NCBI GenBank assembly: GCA_036365515.1
Contig: CM070874.1
Span: 65,429,583-65,493,582 of the forward strand
Reading direction: 5' to 3'
DNA: 64,000 nt
From: Torymus aiolomorphi
Lineage: Eukaryota > Arthropoda > Insecta > Hymenoptera > Torymidae
In this document: positions 24,705-37,840 of the stretch, piece after piece
How positions within the stretch are numbered: the first letter of the stretch is position 1
Layout of the letters: each line of letters opens with the position of its first letter
Translations under genes and position numbers: made by a program
The notes under the pieces: model-generated
Databases searched by the model: none
Told to the model about the DNA's origin: nothing
What the model saw: only the letters and a program-made list of their open reading frames with translations

Positions 24705-25299
24705 TAGTGAAACAGAATAAATTTTTCTACTATAAGATGAAAAGAAAACATTATATTATGTAAATAGTACAGGTGTGTGGTTTGGCTCAGATTAGAAGAG
24801 TCGCTACGTTGTCTGACATTTTTTAATAAAAATGTGTACCGAGAACGGTTGAAAGTATACGAGGTGAGGATGAATATGTTTTAAATTTTCAAATGAAAAT
24901 TTCTGAATGTTTTATCAAAAATTTTTGTCCACTGAGCTTTGAATCTGCATGAAATCTTTGAAATAGACCAAGACCTTGAATAAAAGAAATATTGTTCATA
25001 ATTGCGCATAAAATAAAAAATTTTTTTATGTCTCAAAACGCCAACTCAGATAAGAAATTTTGAGAGCGTCAATTCTTATCTACTATAGCTTCTAGTTAAA
25101 TCGTATAATATAACCTTCAAGTGATATCTGTATATTTTTTAACCTTCAATTTTAGTATCCATATTGTGACGTACATGCATAACTTAGTCGTGAAATGCCA
25201 CGACACAATCAACGTAAAATTCTATATATAGCTATGTCTTTCAAGACTTACTAGGCATGCCACGGAAAAGGAGGTCGAGATAAATTTCAGGTAACCGCG

Positions 25300-25551
25300 T
25301 AAATCACGCAGCTTCAGCGCGGCCTATAACGCCACCGTCCTCCCCCCACCTTCTGAACGAAATTTTCGATAAATTCGGTGTAGGCCCCGTGGGAAAAGCT
25401 GCTGCGTGCGCGCGACAAAGGCCTGGCGATGCCGACGTCGAGTAAATTACGTCTTCGCCGACCCCCGCTGGAACGGGTAATTGGATCAAAAATTAAAAGC
25501 CGGCCGAGCCTCTTTATCTTTGCTTTTGCCGAGGGATGAAGAAAGAGGGAT
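25300..25551. other. GC-rich island
   Basis: CpG-rich stretch with no stop-free frame that resembles a protein. It adjoins a fold-back element on its right. Confidence 0.3.
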
Positions 25552-25879
25552 GACTGGCCGAAAAACAAAAGCGACGCGGCTAGTTAGGGATGGTAAAAGG
25601 GGTGCTGGTTGGATTTTTAAATAGCTTCATTCAGGAAAACATGATTGATTAGCAAAAATTGTTTATGTATTACATTTGGACACTATAATATTAGGTATTT
25701 CTTTGATAATACTTCAATTTTTTCAAAGAAATACCTATAGCCTCTTAGTACCCAAATGTAATACATAAACAATTTTTATTAATCAATCATATTTTCCTGA
25801 ATGAAGCTATTTAAAAATACAACCAGCACCCCTTCTATTATCCCTAACTAACAGCGTCGCTTTTGTTTTTCGCCCAGTC
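25552..25879. mobile_element. 328 bp fold-back element
   Basis: The left arm starts GACTGGCCGAAAAACAAAAG and the right arm ends in the complement CTTTTGTTTTTCGCCCAGTC. The arms are inverted copies almost to the centre (GCTTCATTCAGGAAAACATG against CATATTTTCCTGAATGAAGC). No coding capacity, no clear target duplication. 25880-28020 beyond it shows nothing I can name. Confidence 0.8.
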
Positions 25880-28019
25880 TTTTAATTTTTAATTTTTAAT
25901 CGATGCAGAATTCACGTGAATATTCAAAGCTTTTTTTTGTGGTTAACTCAAAAATAAATTCAAAATAATGTTAATATCGCGGCTTTGTAAAACCAACCAA
26001 CGATAGGCAGTTTTATCAACATTCTGATTTCAATTTCAATGAAATAACTTCACATTAACAACCCACTCGTAGATTTGTTTCCACTGTGCAATAAATACAA
26101 ACCCCTTTACAATTTAGAATTCTCATTTCGCCGTGCTCTTGAAATATCCCAACTCCTAGACACATAAATATTCAATTTATATAGACAGTTCTTAGACTGC
26201 TGCCCTTGACTGTCCTAAATCTCCTCGCACTTGCCGCCTCCATCCCCCCTTTTCACCTTTCTTCTCGTTCCGCTCTTTTCCTTTTTCCCTCCCGTGTGGA
26301 ATAAATTAAGCTCTTTACTCGTTTCCGCGCGCTCCAGGCATTACGTTACAAACGTAATAGCAGATTGCGCGGATTAGAGTAATAAAATTCCACGTGGCTG
26401 AAGAACAATTAGCCCGAGTTTATGTATACAAGCGGCTGGGCTTGTAAACTCTGAGCAAAGAAAGAAGTGAAGAAGGTCGGAAAACACCTTCTGATAACTT
26501 TGCGCGGTCGAACGAACAATAATAATGATAACTGTAATATATATGTTTTTTCAGACGTATTTTTGTGGAGTTTCTTTGTGCACGATTTTCTCCACGTGCG
26601 ACTATTTATGTGTTGATTGCGCTTTCTGTACTTTCTTTACACGAAATGATTTCGTTAAATGTATACGTTTGGAGACTTGGCTTTTGCTTTTTCCACGTGT
26701 ATTACGTTTCGCGTGCGGCTTTTCAAACCTTTTTAGCAAAAAGTTTGTAAATAATTTTGTCTTATTTTACGGGTTTTTTTTACGTTTTCGAAATCAACAC
26801 ATTTTATATTAGTACCATGTCGATTATTGTAGACTTATTTTTAACTGTGAATTCTCTTATATATTCAATTCCCTCACAGTTTTTTAGTTATTTGAATTAG
26901 TCTTTAAGATTTTCAAAATTATTTCAATCATCCTTTCTTCGTAATGAGTAAAGGAACAGTAGATGTACAAATAATTAGCTAAAATATAGAAAACATAATA
27001 GTACCAGCAGAAAGAATACGATAAAATCTATCGATTGACATTTTTTCTCTGAGTCTCAGTGTTTGATTACAAGTGAGTTGAGTGGTTTATGCTAAAAGTG
27101 CGCCGCACGCGCATGACGGCTGGTCTTTGGTGAATGGTTCGATACTAATACAAATACTAAAATGATTTATGAAATCAAGAAGTCTCTTAAAAGTAACTTC
27201 CTATTTAGAACTCATCTTCGTCACTTTGTACGCGATTTCGACCTAATTGATAACTAAGGTACTCTACCTGTCGCCCACGTGTTGATAAGGATAATATTTG
27301 TACAGTTGTAAAACCGATTGATCGTAATATGTATTTCGCAACTGTAAAGCAAAAATTAAAATTTATGTATATAGGTATTAGCGGTCTCCTTTATAATTAA
27401 TTTATCAGCGATGAATATATCTGTGTTTGATCATCAAACATTTGTTATCTATGTATTAACTATGAAAATACGTTCTCGAATCCAAAGTCATATGTGCTTC
27501 TTGAAAATCGTGTTTATTTTTAATTCTTTAAATAACAACTGATAACTACTGTTGATAACAGTTTTTATTCTGTACTTGTATTTGTATTGTATAATATCCC
27601 TTTTCATGGAAAAATCTTCATTAACAGACTGAGATATTTGTTATGAAATTGATATTTTTATATAATATATTAACATTAAGGCATTACATTGAAATTTTCA
27701 TTTTACTCTACATTTTTATGTGAAAGTGTTTGAAATTATAATTTTTTGACATTAGTCGACTATTTTTCACCATGAACCGATACAATCATAATTTTTATCG
27801 TTTCCAATTCGAGAATATTTTATCCAATGTAAAAGTGTAATAGTGTTTATCTAAAATTCAATATTTTCATGAATTCCTATCGTAGGGAATATTGTAATAA
27901 CTTATCAAATCCTACACCGAAACGTACGTGACTAATTATTTCACTAAAACATAATAAAATCACAATATGTCAACGACACTAAAAATGTAATCCTCTATCG
28001 CAGGCTCATTTTGCCCCAA

Positions 28020-28480
28020 AGACTTTGTCTCGGCGAGAATGTATAAGCAAGCAGCATAAAAAGCGCAGTGATAGTGCGCGGCTAAAAATCAAGATAGCTC
28101 GTGCTGGCGCGTGTCGTTTCACTTGCAAATCGCCGCGTTATACAGGTACACACGTACGCGCATTCGCATACTTGGCGCAAAGTAACGACCCCCTCCGGTG
28201 CATATACATTGCGCTTTCGCGCTAACAATAAATTCCTGATGCATATAAATATAGTCTCCCACGCTCTCTAAATATCGTGGCTGCCGATGTCGAGATTGCG
28301 CGCATGTGTACGTCCATTTTAACTCTGCGCCGTTTAATCAGGTCAAATTAATGTCCAAGCATGCATTCTACACGCGAGAGAAATGAAGAAAAAGCGAACT
28401 CGCGGAATGGAAAAGAATGTCGTCATCATCGTGGCGAGCTGTCGTGTACACGCGCGCGAGGTTTAATGACGCGAAGTGTA
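28020..28480. other. GC-enriched island, no gene recognised
   Basis: Moderately GC-rich with CGCG and CACACG phrases. A short plus-strand open frame has no family resemblance. Possibly regulatory. Confidence 0.25.
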
Positions 28481-28657
28481 TGACGCGGTGAATACATAAA
28501 AATTTTCTTTTGGTATATGTGGAGGGGAAAATGCGTTGCTATATGAGGGCGTGAGTTACGGTAAATAACGCGATGAATACATTTTATTTTAGGTTTTCGT
28601 TATTTCACACAGAAATGTAGTCGAAAACATGGAGTCTCAAAATATACGTGGTACTAA

Positions 28658-28770
28658 CTAGGGGGGCCGCGCCCACCTGCACGCTCTCGCATGCCCCCCC
28701 CCCCCCCCCGCTGTCTATGTAAAAACTTCGTTTTTATATTCTAGGCACGACCGCACTTCTCAGAAAAATC
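28658..28770 (-). mobile_element. hairpin-CTAG terminal module, copy 1
   Basis: Read on the minus strand the module is CTTCTGAGAA..GCGGTCGTGCCTA, then AAAAACGAAGTTTTTACATA (a hairpin), a G-rich run, GGGCGCGGCCCCCC (a hairpin) and terminal CTAG followed by T. A plus-strand C-run lies at 28685-28700. Order and ends match the copies at 36799, 45023 and 49858. A 3' hairpin followed by CTRR before a T is the Helitron convention, but no Rep/helicase gene is present here. The following 28770-30500 is degenerate repeat, including the phrase AATCACGAATCTGATAT near 29676 and 29805. Confidence 0.5.
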
Positions 28771-30329
28771 TTGCATTTTTGTGTCCCTCTATATAAAATG
28801 CAACCAGACATGTTCGGCGCCATGTTGATTTTTTCTCGAAAATCTCGAAGTATATCTCGAAAATCTCGAATCGCGTCAATTGCGTCTGCTAAAGTTAGAG
28901 GGACTAGAGTTTTAAATGCGAACTAGATTAAGTTTTGAATACAAATATTTTAGTAATATGTAAATTGTATTTTGTATTATGTTGACATGTTGTTGTATAT
29001 TACATTATTGTAATTATTGCATTTGTAATATAATAATATTAAAGAAGCGTATACATTCAGATGTTGCGCCGTGTTGCATGCACAGAGATGCAACGTGACT
29101 GTGACGCGCGTCATAAGACGGTCATGCGACCGTCTTAAGACCGTCGAAAATATGAAGCAAATGACCATACTTTGTCAAGTTCCTGATGACGCTTATCGCT
29201 CTTTTAACAGATTTGATATTGATAAATGCAACACATATTTGTCTAAAGTTTTTAAAACTCGTATCGTATATTTCTTAAAATAAACTTTTTATATTTAAAC
29301 TATTTTTTTAATAGCAAAACTTAGATTAAAATTAAAATTCATGACGTGACCAAAACTTTTAAGACGGTCATTCTACATCTATATAGATTTATAGGGTTAT
29401 AGATTGGATAAATGCAATACATATTTGTCTAAAGTTTTTAAAACTCCTATATAGATATACATAAACTATTTTTTAACTATCAAAATTACAATTTAAATAT
29501 ATTTTATTACAAGAATAAAAGTTACAATCACAAAATAATTTATTAGATTAAATTAACTTTATAATGACAAATATTAAATGTAGCTCCTATTATACTATAC
29601 TCGGGACTACCGCTTTCAAATGTAGCTCAATCTGAGACACAAAATACAACAAACTTGCGGTTTTATAGGCGGTGATCACGAATCTGATATAAAAAATAAT
29701 GTAATAATGAATTTAAACAAAATTATTTAAACAAATTATTGAGAAATATAATTTTTTGAAACTATAATTACGGAACTGTATTATGTTTTGTTTTTGGGGT
29801 TGCTAATCACGAATCTGATATCAAAAATAATGAAATAATTAATTTAAACCGGATTATTTATTTAACAAATTATTACAAAATAGAATTTTTTGAAACTATA
29901 ATTACGAAACATGTATTAGTACAAGTAGGCGGGGGATATGAGGTCCACGCATGCAAGGGAGTTATGTAGACATAAAAAAATAAGCAAAACGATTATTTAA
30001 ATAACTTGTAAACCCCAGTAGTCAGAGGATATGAGGTCCACGCATGTAATTTGCCCACCACTAAGCATCGAAGCCGAAGATTGGCTCCGATTGGCTGAGA
30101 GTTGGGTACCTTAATGCACAAGGTACATTATGTAGATACTCATGAATGACAGAAATTTTAAAACGGTAATTTCTCGAAAACACGTAAAATGTAGTTACGT
30201 CGTCATTCCTGGAAGCCACATATATGTATTTGCATAAATACTTGACCATTTTGATAGCTTTATTAACAAATTATTAGCAAAATAAAAAAAAAGAAAATCA
30301 GCGCGCGAAGCGCGCGTGTCGAACTCTAG

Positions 30330-30490
30330 TAAAGTCAAATCCTTGAACAATAAGCTATAATCGACTATTTCAGGTGTATTTAGGCATTTAAAAATCGTTT
30401 CTATAGGTCTAACTCGTCAGGAATTGATTGTACATGAAAATGTTAAATGGGAAAAGCGCAGTTTTCTGCCGCCCATTATGGACAGTACCC
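30330..30490 (+). repeat. fragment of the 178 bp repeat family
   Basis: AGTCAAATCCTTGAA, GTATTTAGGCATTTAAAAAT, CTCGTCAGGAATTGATTGTA and AAAAGCGCAGTTTTC follow each other in the same order as in the arrays at 43640-44340. It is preceded at 30301 by the short hairpin GCGCGCGAAGCGCGC. A single degraded unit, non-coding. Confidence 0.6.
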
Positions 30491-30725
30491 CAGGTCATAA
30501 AAATTAAGGAGAAAGGTTCACTAATCCGGCCACTGAGTCAGAGATGAAAGATTAAAAAATTTGCACGGAAATCCATAAAACAACATGAAATTAGTTATCT
30601 CTTAATATTGAAATTTATTTGAATTCAACATCTACAATAAATCTTGCAACTGCAAAAACTTAATTTCACATTTTATTATAAATAACATTATTCATTCGAA
30701 ACATTACACATGTAAAAAAATTGTA

Positions 30726-30731
30726 TTTATT
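30726..30731 (-). terminator. poly(A) signal AATAAA for the F-box gene
   Basis: AATAAA on the minus strand, about 75 nt after the predicted stop codon of the F-box gene. Distance and sequence are normal for an insect 3' end. Confidence 0.5.
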
Positions 30732-30804
30732 AGATTTACGATCGATACAAAATCAATGAAGATAGATATAATCTATAACAATATAACAGATCAAAATCCA
30801 CACA

Positions 30805-32291
30805 TCACGCCACTCCTTTGTCGAGGGCCTTGCCGTTTATAAGTTCACTGAACTGACGTACGATCCTCTCGATCACTGCAGCCTACGCAGCAATTATTAT
30901 ACCGCGCATTCCACAATAGCTGCTCTGCTCGGCTCTGCCTGCTCTGCCTTATCTGCTAAGCAATTAAGCATGCTTCTGGTGATGATTGGTTAATTCCCTT
31001 AAAGAAACTGTTGGGATGGATGGAATTAACTAATTAGCGCCAGAAACACGCTTAACAGGTAAGGCAGAGCAGGCAGACCAGGTAGAGCAGAGCAGAGCAG
31101 AGCAGAACAGCTATTGTGGAATGCGCGTTATGGGGATTCAGCCTAGAGCAGATCAACAGAGCAAGCAGAACAACTTATTGTGGAATCTCCTTAACTGCTA
31201 ACCTCGATTCACGAGAATCAACCACTACGGTGTCGGGAACAGAAATATAAACTTACCGTTCCATATCTACATTTAACACATGTTTCTATTACGAAGAACT
31301 CAAGGTGGGATGCTCTTTGGACCAACCTATCACGCTCTACACTTGGAATTTCATTTTCGTCCACTATTATAACAAGCCTTCTCAGGTAAGGCAGGTCAAA
31401 GAGCGGTACAAAGACATTTGGGTCATAGGATGCGTCCGTTGAAATAGACAAGAAGAGACGCTCAAGTTTTCGACAATTTAGAGCAATATTGGCTATAGTC
31501 AACTCGGTCTCGAGCCATTCCATGTCAACAGTTAGGTCTAGAGATTGCAGATTCTTCAGCTTGCCTAAGTGCTGGACGTTGGGTATGTTGCACCAATGCG
31601 CGCTGTACCTTAGCTCGACGAGCGACTCGGCAAGTTTATCGGCAACCTTGGCGATGAGTTCAAAATTTTCACAGTACTCTATGAGCAGGAATTCCAGCTG
31701 TCCAGGATCGAGATGATCGAAGTCGCTAGCCGTCAGCCAGTGACAGCCAAAGATCTGTAGCCGGTACAGTCGTTTGTTTCTGCGGAACAGTACGCCCAAT
31801 CCGTCGCCTTCCTCTTTCGTGGCGGAGTAGGAGCTAAAGCTCAACGCCTCAAGGTTGCTGCAAGCTAACCAGTCATCGTCATTCAGCATTAACAAACCTG
31901 TGTGTAATTGCTTCAGCTTAGGGCAGAGTTCGGCGATCCACTTAATTGTTCCCACTGAAAATTTCCGGTACAGGCGAACACTTCGCTCAAAGGTGATCTC
32001 CTCGAGGTAGGGGCCTAATCGTTGCAGAATCTTTGCCAGTATATTTTCCTTCTCGGTGGTGTTGTTATCCGAAGGTGGAAAGTCGCCGGTGTTCTCGCCG
32101 ATTCTCAAACGCTTGGAATAACTGCACCAATTGGCTTCGCTGACAGCATACCAACGTTGGCAGACGTTTTCGATGCACATCCTGTCGATGTAGGGCAGCT
32201 TATTGAATATAATACCTAGACTGTCGTCATCCAGGTCATTGATGGTCAACTGATTTTTTTCTGTAGCGGCGCTCGATATGGAAATGTCCAT
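30805..32291 (-). CDS. F-box protein with leucine-rich C-terminal region, two exons
   Basis: F-box proteins are the substrate adaptors of SCF ubiquitin ligases; the F-box binds Skp1 and the C-terminal repeats bind the target. Exon 1 (32291-31257, 345 codons) ends at GGAACG|GTAAGT. Exon 2 (30882-30805) begins after a TAG acceptor in the same phase and adds about 25 residues to a TGA stop, giving 370 residues. The F-box is at residues about 15-58: LTINDLDDDSLGIIFNKLP followed by ENVCQRWYAV. After it come leucine-rich repeat-like segments such as LEALSFSSYS, LYRLQIFGC, LEFLLIEYCENFE, LQSLDLTVD, LERLFLSI and LRRLVIIVD, spaced about 25-30 residues. The frame is open throughout with a good ATG context (ATCATGG). 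There is no signal peptide or membrane segment, so a cytosolic or nuclear place is inferred. The orthologue cannot be named; arthropods have many divergent F-box/LRR paralogues. The placement of exon 2 is inferred from splice phase only. Confidence 0.85.
30904..31126. mobile_element. fold-back MITE inside the F-box gene intron
   Basis: GCGCATTCCACAATAGCTG at the left is mirrored by CAGCTATTGTGGAATGCGC at the right, and the arms continue as complementary CTCTGCCTGCTCTGCCTT and AAGGCAGAGCAGGCAG. A tandem AGCAG run lies in the right arm. A third partial end, TTATTGTGGAATC, lies at about 31175. It makes up most of the 374 bp intron. Confidence 0.75.
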
Positions 32292-32449
32292 GATGAGTAT
32301 TTTTTAATCTTTAAGTTTAAAATTTGAACAGAAAGTGTGGAAATTCAAAACAAACTGAGAATGACTAGTCCTTCTCCTTCAAGTCTTAGAGTAGTAAACG
32401 AACTGGACTGACCCCCAACAAATTCTAAAGTAGCGGCGGCTGAGAGCGC

Positions 32450-32457
32450 TATTTATA
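32450..32457 (-). promoter_or_regulatory. TATA box of the F-box gene
   Basis: TATAAATA on the minus strand, about 160 bp upstream of the ATG. A TCAGTC initiator-like sequence lies at 32411-32406, but that is about 48 bp away, longer than the usual 30, so the start site is uncertain. Confidence 0.55.
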
Positions 32458-32534
32458 CGATTCAAATGCTATTTGTTTCGGTGAAAGAGAAAGTTTTAAG
32501 CGCGCAAGCGCCGCTTTCCCATTTCTTCCGGTGG

Positions 32535-32590
32535 TCTCCTCCCCCTCTCTCTCTCTCTTTCTCTCTGTCCCTCTCTTCCTTTCCCCCTCT
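32535..32590 (-). promoter_or_regulatory. GAGA-rich tract upstream of the F-box gene
   Basis: A CT-rich run on the plus strand reads as repeated GAGAGAGA on the minus strand, about 80-140 bp upstream of the TATA box. GAGA runs are common insect promoter elements bound by GAF-type factors. It may also be only a simple repeat. Confidence 0.4.
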
Positions 32591-32749
32591 CCCTAATAGA
32601 CAGCTGAAAACTGCGCTTTGGTGGTCACAGCTGCCACAGTGGCATAGAACCGGGAGATTCATAAAACCCCGGACCCTTTTTACGATCCGTAGGTAGGTAC
32701 TTAGCGGACATTTTTTATTAAATAAGTTTAGAGAAATAAGTCAAATGAG

Positions 32750-33700
32750 CAATGAGACGAATATTTTTTAAGTATTTCGATTTTTAAAAATCATATGTCT
32801 TAATACATTTTTAATTTCTTTGAAAAAGGTGACTCATCTTCAAATTTTATTCGATTCTTGGGTTTTATTGTCCTGAGGAGAATTGTCAATAGACTCACTA
32901 ACTAAAAAATAAAAAATATGCCTTTTACGGGGCTGTATACCATGTACTTTGTTTTATCGATAGAACACGGTAAATTCTATATTATCTATATTATCAAAAT
33001 AAATATATCGAATTTCGTCTTATAAGGAGATAGTTGCTTTGCGAAATGTAATAATCTACCATCCTACGCAGTTTTGAGCCCAAATACCAACGGCACTCTA
33101 AAAAATTTTTTAAACAAAAATAACCGAAATTTCGTTCGAAAAATTTTGTAGGGTGCAGTTTGTATTTCAGCTCAAAACTGCGTAGGATGATAGCCTATTA
33201 CATTGCGCAGGGCAACTATCTCCTTATAAGACGAAATTCGATATATTTATTTTGATAATATAGAATTTACCGTGTTCTGTCGGTAAAACAGATTACATGA
33301 GTACTACACCCCCTTACTTAGTTTTATAAAAAAGGAATTCATTTTTTAAATGGATTGTACACTTTAAAATGTTTATTATCTGAAATATAATGTTAATTTT
33401 TTATTTTTGGGTCTGTTAAGAACTCTTTGCTGAACAACATAAGATCAAAAAACCAAGAATCGAATAAAATTTGAAGATGCGGCACCTTTTTGAATGAAAT
33501 AAAAAATCTATAGAACATATCCTATCTTATAAAAATGATGGATTTGTTATGATATCAATTTATTCGTGATTTGGTTGGTGGGAGCTAGGTTATAAAAACA
33601 AAAGTGGCGTGAAGTTTTGCTGTAAAATTAAGGCGCGCGAAGCGCACTTAGAGATGACTAGTGATTTTTAAAAGTCGAAATACTTCAAAAATTTGTATCC
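32750..33700. mobile_element. large interrupted fold-back element
   Basis: The inner arms at about 32940-33090 and 33150-33300 are inverted copies (CACGGTAAATTCTATATTAT against ATAATATAGAATTTACCGTG; CCATCCTACGCAGTTTTGAG against CTCAAAACTGCGTAGGATGA). Outer arms also mirror: AAATTTTATTCGATTCTTGG (32837) against CAAGAATCGAATAAAATTTG (33454), and AAGTATTTCGATTTTTAAAA (32770) against a copy at about 33665. About 130 bp of unrelated sequence, with the hairpin GGCGCGCGAAGCGCAC at 33632, interrupts the right arm. Non-coding. Confidence 0.7.
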
Positions 33701-34030
33701 CATTTCTTATTTTGGGAGCTTCAACTATTGGTCGTATGCCCTCCTACATAGTTTTCAAATAATAAAAGAAAAAAACAAGCTCGTATAACAAATTATTGGT
33801 ATTTGAAGTAAACATTAACTTCTGACACGATTGTATAGACAATACAACCTTAAAGGGGTAATCGTGATTTTAAATTGGGTTCACTATTTAATTTAAATGT
33901 CAAAAATTATTAAAATATAATAATGAAAGTACACACGGATATGAAAGGCAAATACATTCTGAACCGAAAAAAACTATCGTGATAAAAAATTGTTAATCGA
34001 ACACGTAAATATTGCTCAATAAGTAAAAAA

Positions 34031-34363
34031 GTTACTTTCGCTGTTTGCTAACTTTTTATTTTTCATTCGATTTTAATGTTTAAAGTCCCATTTTATTCCT
34101 CAAACATTTGTCTACGACCCATCCAGACTGATATTATGAAATAATTAATATATCAGAAGCAACATGTAATTGTTTACAGTTTAAGCACAATAAACTTCAA
34201 GTTCATACTGTATTGTACTATAAACAATTACATGTTGCTTCATATACATTAATTATGTCATAATATAAGCCTGGATGGATGGACAAATGTTTGAGGAGTA
34301 AAATGAGACGCTAAACATTAAAATCGAATGAAAAATAAAAAGTTGGCAAATAACGAAAGTAAC
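34031..34363. mobile_element. 333 bp fold-back MITE
   Basis: Left arm GTTACTTTCG...AACTTTTTATTTTTCATTCG is mirrored by CGAATGAAAAATAAAAAGTT...CGAAAGTAAC. The arms remain complementary inward through ACAAATGTTTGAGG and CAATTACATGTTGCTTC. No coding capacity. Confidence 0.8.
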
Positions 34364-34365
34364 TT

Positions 34366-34750
<385 letters not shown>

Positions 34751-34899
34751 ATGGCGGGTCAAAAATCCGTTTTTTGATTGGGACGATGCGTTTTTGTTTT
34801 TTTTTTTCAAATTTTCGATTTTCTCAAAACTGTTTTTTGATTGTTTTTAATGATAGGATCGAGTTATTCAAATCTGATGGGTAGCGTTCGAAAGAGAAT

Positions 34900-36790
34900 T
34901 AAAATACCTATATTTTCCAAAAAAAAAAAAAAAGTTTCTAGCTATCACGGTTCTTTTGTTATTAACAAAAACGTGTTTTTTTTAGAAGCTTATAACTCCT
35001 AAACTTAACGGTCAATTTTTTTGAGAAAAATCATGATAATACAGAATATAAATAGCTATAATTTGTTAAAATTTGAATACATTATATAGGCTAGATTTTG
35101 AGAAAAAAAATTGAAAAATGAAAAAAATCAGTTTTGTATGTCCAACGATTACAAGAGTAAAATTGACATAATGGCTTCAAAATTCCTTTTAGAGCTAGAT
35201 TTTTTATAGTTCTCGGTCGAGTTCTTTCGGCAAAATGATTGGTCCATAAATTTCAGAGATATTTGAGGTTAAAAATTTTTTGACATTCTTTTAAAATCGT
35301 AATTTCTCGAGAACGGCTCAATGTATCTGAATGGGGTGGGTGGCATTCCAAAGAGAATTAAAATACCTATATTTTCTAAAAAAAATTAATTTTCTATCTA
35401 TCACGGTTCTTTAGTTATCATCAAAAACAAAAACGTATTTTTTTTTAAAAACTCATAACTCCAATAATGTTATCATTAATTTAATCTCTAAATTAAAAAA
35501 GATTTATACTTTTCTTTTTTATATTTATTTTTATTTATAGTTATTTTTAAAAAACGTGCAGTGATATCTACCGCTAGGTGGTGTGAAATGAGGAAACGTC
35601 ATTGAGTAGGCATTCGATGATTTTTTTTTAATTTTTAAAAAACCAACCAACAAAATGAATTATAATGTTTAAAAAAACCGCTGCCAATTCATTGGCACGT
35701 AGCTTCCTCAAACTTAATTTACTGATTCCTTTAATTAATTTTTAATTCCAATATTTAAAATTTAATACTTCAAAAAGACAGAAATAACAAAACTCCAACA
35801 TAATTTATTCAAATTTTTATAGATTATACATTTCCACAAAATGTCACGTACATAAAATATATATCACAATTGCCTATAAATTTGCAACTGATATTTAGAG
35901 CTCTATGTATTTGAATGTAATTTATAGCATTCGAAACATAATTAAATTACCTATATTTTCTAAAAAAAATTAATTTTCTAGCTATCACGGTTCTTTTGTT
36001 ATTAACAGAAATGTAAAAATTTAAAAATTAAAAAAAAATGAGTTTTGGATGTTCAACTATTACGATAGTAAAATTGTCTTATTCGCTTCAAAATTCATTG
36101 TACAGGTATATTATTGATAGTTCTCGGCAGAGTTTTTTTGGCAAAATGATTGGTTCATAATTTTCAGAGCTATTATAGACTAAAATGATCTTTTTATAAA
36201 TTAAATTTAATTTAATTATAAACTAAATTAAAAAAAAATTATAAATTAATCCTCAAGAAATAGATTTTAAAAATGTCTAGAAAAATTTTAACCTCAAATA
36301 TCTCTGAAATTTATGAACCAATCACTTTGCCAAAAGAACTCATCCGAGAACTATCAATAATATACCTCTACAATGAATTTTGAAGCGAATAAGACAATTT
36401 TACTCTTGTAATAGTTGAACATATAAAACTCATTTTTTCATTTTTCAATTTTTACGTTTTTGTTAATAACAAAAGAACCGTAATAGCTAGAGAATTAATT
36501 TTTTTTAGAAAATATAGGTAATTTAATTCTCTTTCGAATACCACCCACCCCATTTAGATACATAGAGCCGTTCTCGAGAAATTACGATTTAAAAAAAAAT
36601 TGAAAAAAATTTTAACCTCAAATATCTTCGTAATTTATGGATCAATCCTTTTGCCCAAAGAACTCACTCGATTGGTATACAAAATCTACCCCTACAAAGA
36701 ATTTCAAAGTGATTAAGCCAATTTTACTATAGTTGAACGACAAAAAAAATCACTTATTTTTATAAATTATTTTTTTTCTCAAAAAATAAT
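34900..36790. repeat. complex of direct and inverted AT-rich repeats
   Basis: CTATCACGGTTCTTT occurs at about 34942, 35398 and 35983, and inverted (AAAGAACCGTAATAGCTAG) at about 36474. TTCTCGAGAACGGCTC (35305) is mirrored at about 36570. CAAAATGATTGGTCCATAAA-type phrases occur at 35232, 36143 and inverted near 36315 and 36640. The block looks like several nested copies of the tail of the microsatellite-bearing repeat family. No gene seen. Confidence 0.65.
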
Positions 36791-36798
36791 GAATAAAT

Positions 36799-36940
36799 CT
36801 AGGGGGGCTGCGCCCCCCAGCGTGCCTTCGGCACGCCATCCCCCCCGCCCCCACACACACCTGCTCCTCGCTTCGCTCGTCGCCCGCCCCCTCCCTATGT
36901 AAAAACTTCGTTTTTACATAATAGACACGACCGCAAAACT
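36799..36940 (-). mobile_element. hairpin-CTAG terminal module, copy 2
   Basis: On the minus strand: GGTTCTCCTGAGTTTTGCGG, GTCGTGCCTATTATG, the hairpin AAAAACGAAGTTTTT, GGGCGACGAGCGAAGCGAGG, the hairpin GCGTGCCGAAGGCACGC, the hairpin GGGGGGCGCAGCCCCCC and terminal CTAG. This is the cleanest copy of the module. The base after CTAG is A here, not T as in the other three. Confidence 0.6.
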
Positions 36941-37439
36941 CAGGAGAACCTTGTATTTTTATAAAAGCGAAAATTGATTAATAATGTCATTACGAAGGGC
37001 AATGCACTCATGATTTTGCATACTATTAAAAAAAAAAATAGTTTTTGTTACCATATGGCAAACAGTAAAGCTAATAAGCGAAAAATTTACCGTCTAAAAA
37101 ACATTAGTGACCGTCTCTTACAGACATGTTACCGCGCAATGGTTATCAAGTCATGTCATATTGTTCGTCTATAACGTATTACGTATAATATATAGATGTT
37201 TATGCAAAGTGATGACAATGCGAGCTTGATTTTACGCAATTCGCAATAATCGCAATAAACGATATAAAAATTACAACATTATATATTCACATGGGTAACG
37301 TGTATATAACATCGCCAATCACGTGATGGCGGTGACACTGCTGGCTTGTTGGCTTTACCCATGTGAGTGTGCGCGCATGCGCATGCGCTGCAGCTCACCT
37401 GCTCGTCTCGTCTGGCTCGTCAGCTGATAGCTCGTAGCT

Positions 37440-37840
37440 ACTTTGCGTAAACGACACGGCGCCGCGGATGATGCGAGAAAAAGGCTAGGCCTAACTTCTA
37501 GTGAAAAAGTTTCAGTGCGGAGTGAACACAAGAAAGCTGCCTACTACGTACGTATTATCGCTACAGTGCTTCACTTCCTATCTGGCTCTCACCCGCACCA
37601 TGTCAACCATGTGCGCACGGCAGTCCGGCAGACGGCAGTCATCAATGTTTATATCTGCAGTCACTGTGTTTTCTAAATTGCTGTATGGATCGATATTGAT
37701 GTTGGTCGAGTTCTCTGCTAATTAAGTCGTGGTCTCATCCTTGAGTAAGTATTATTTCAATAATACTAGCTCCTTTCTAATCTTGCAGGGTTTTCATCTT
37801 TTTTTCACAAGGACATTTTGTTAAACTTTGAGCAAAGGTC
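37440..37840 (+). other. possible 5' part of a spliced non-coding transcript
   Basis: A GC-richer block is followed by CCTTGAGTAAGTATTATTTC (37739), a strong donor, and 45 nt later by CCTTTCTAATCTTGCAGGG, a strong acceptor. Open frames in 37443-37725 overlap in two frames with no family resemblance. A homologous junction occurs at about 39941-40030. The 313 bp repeat array starts directly downstream. Transcription is inferred, not shown. Confidence 0.3.
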
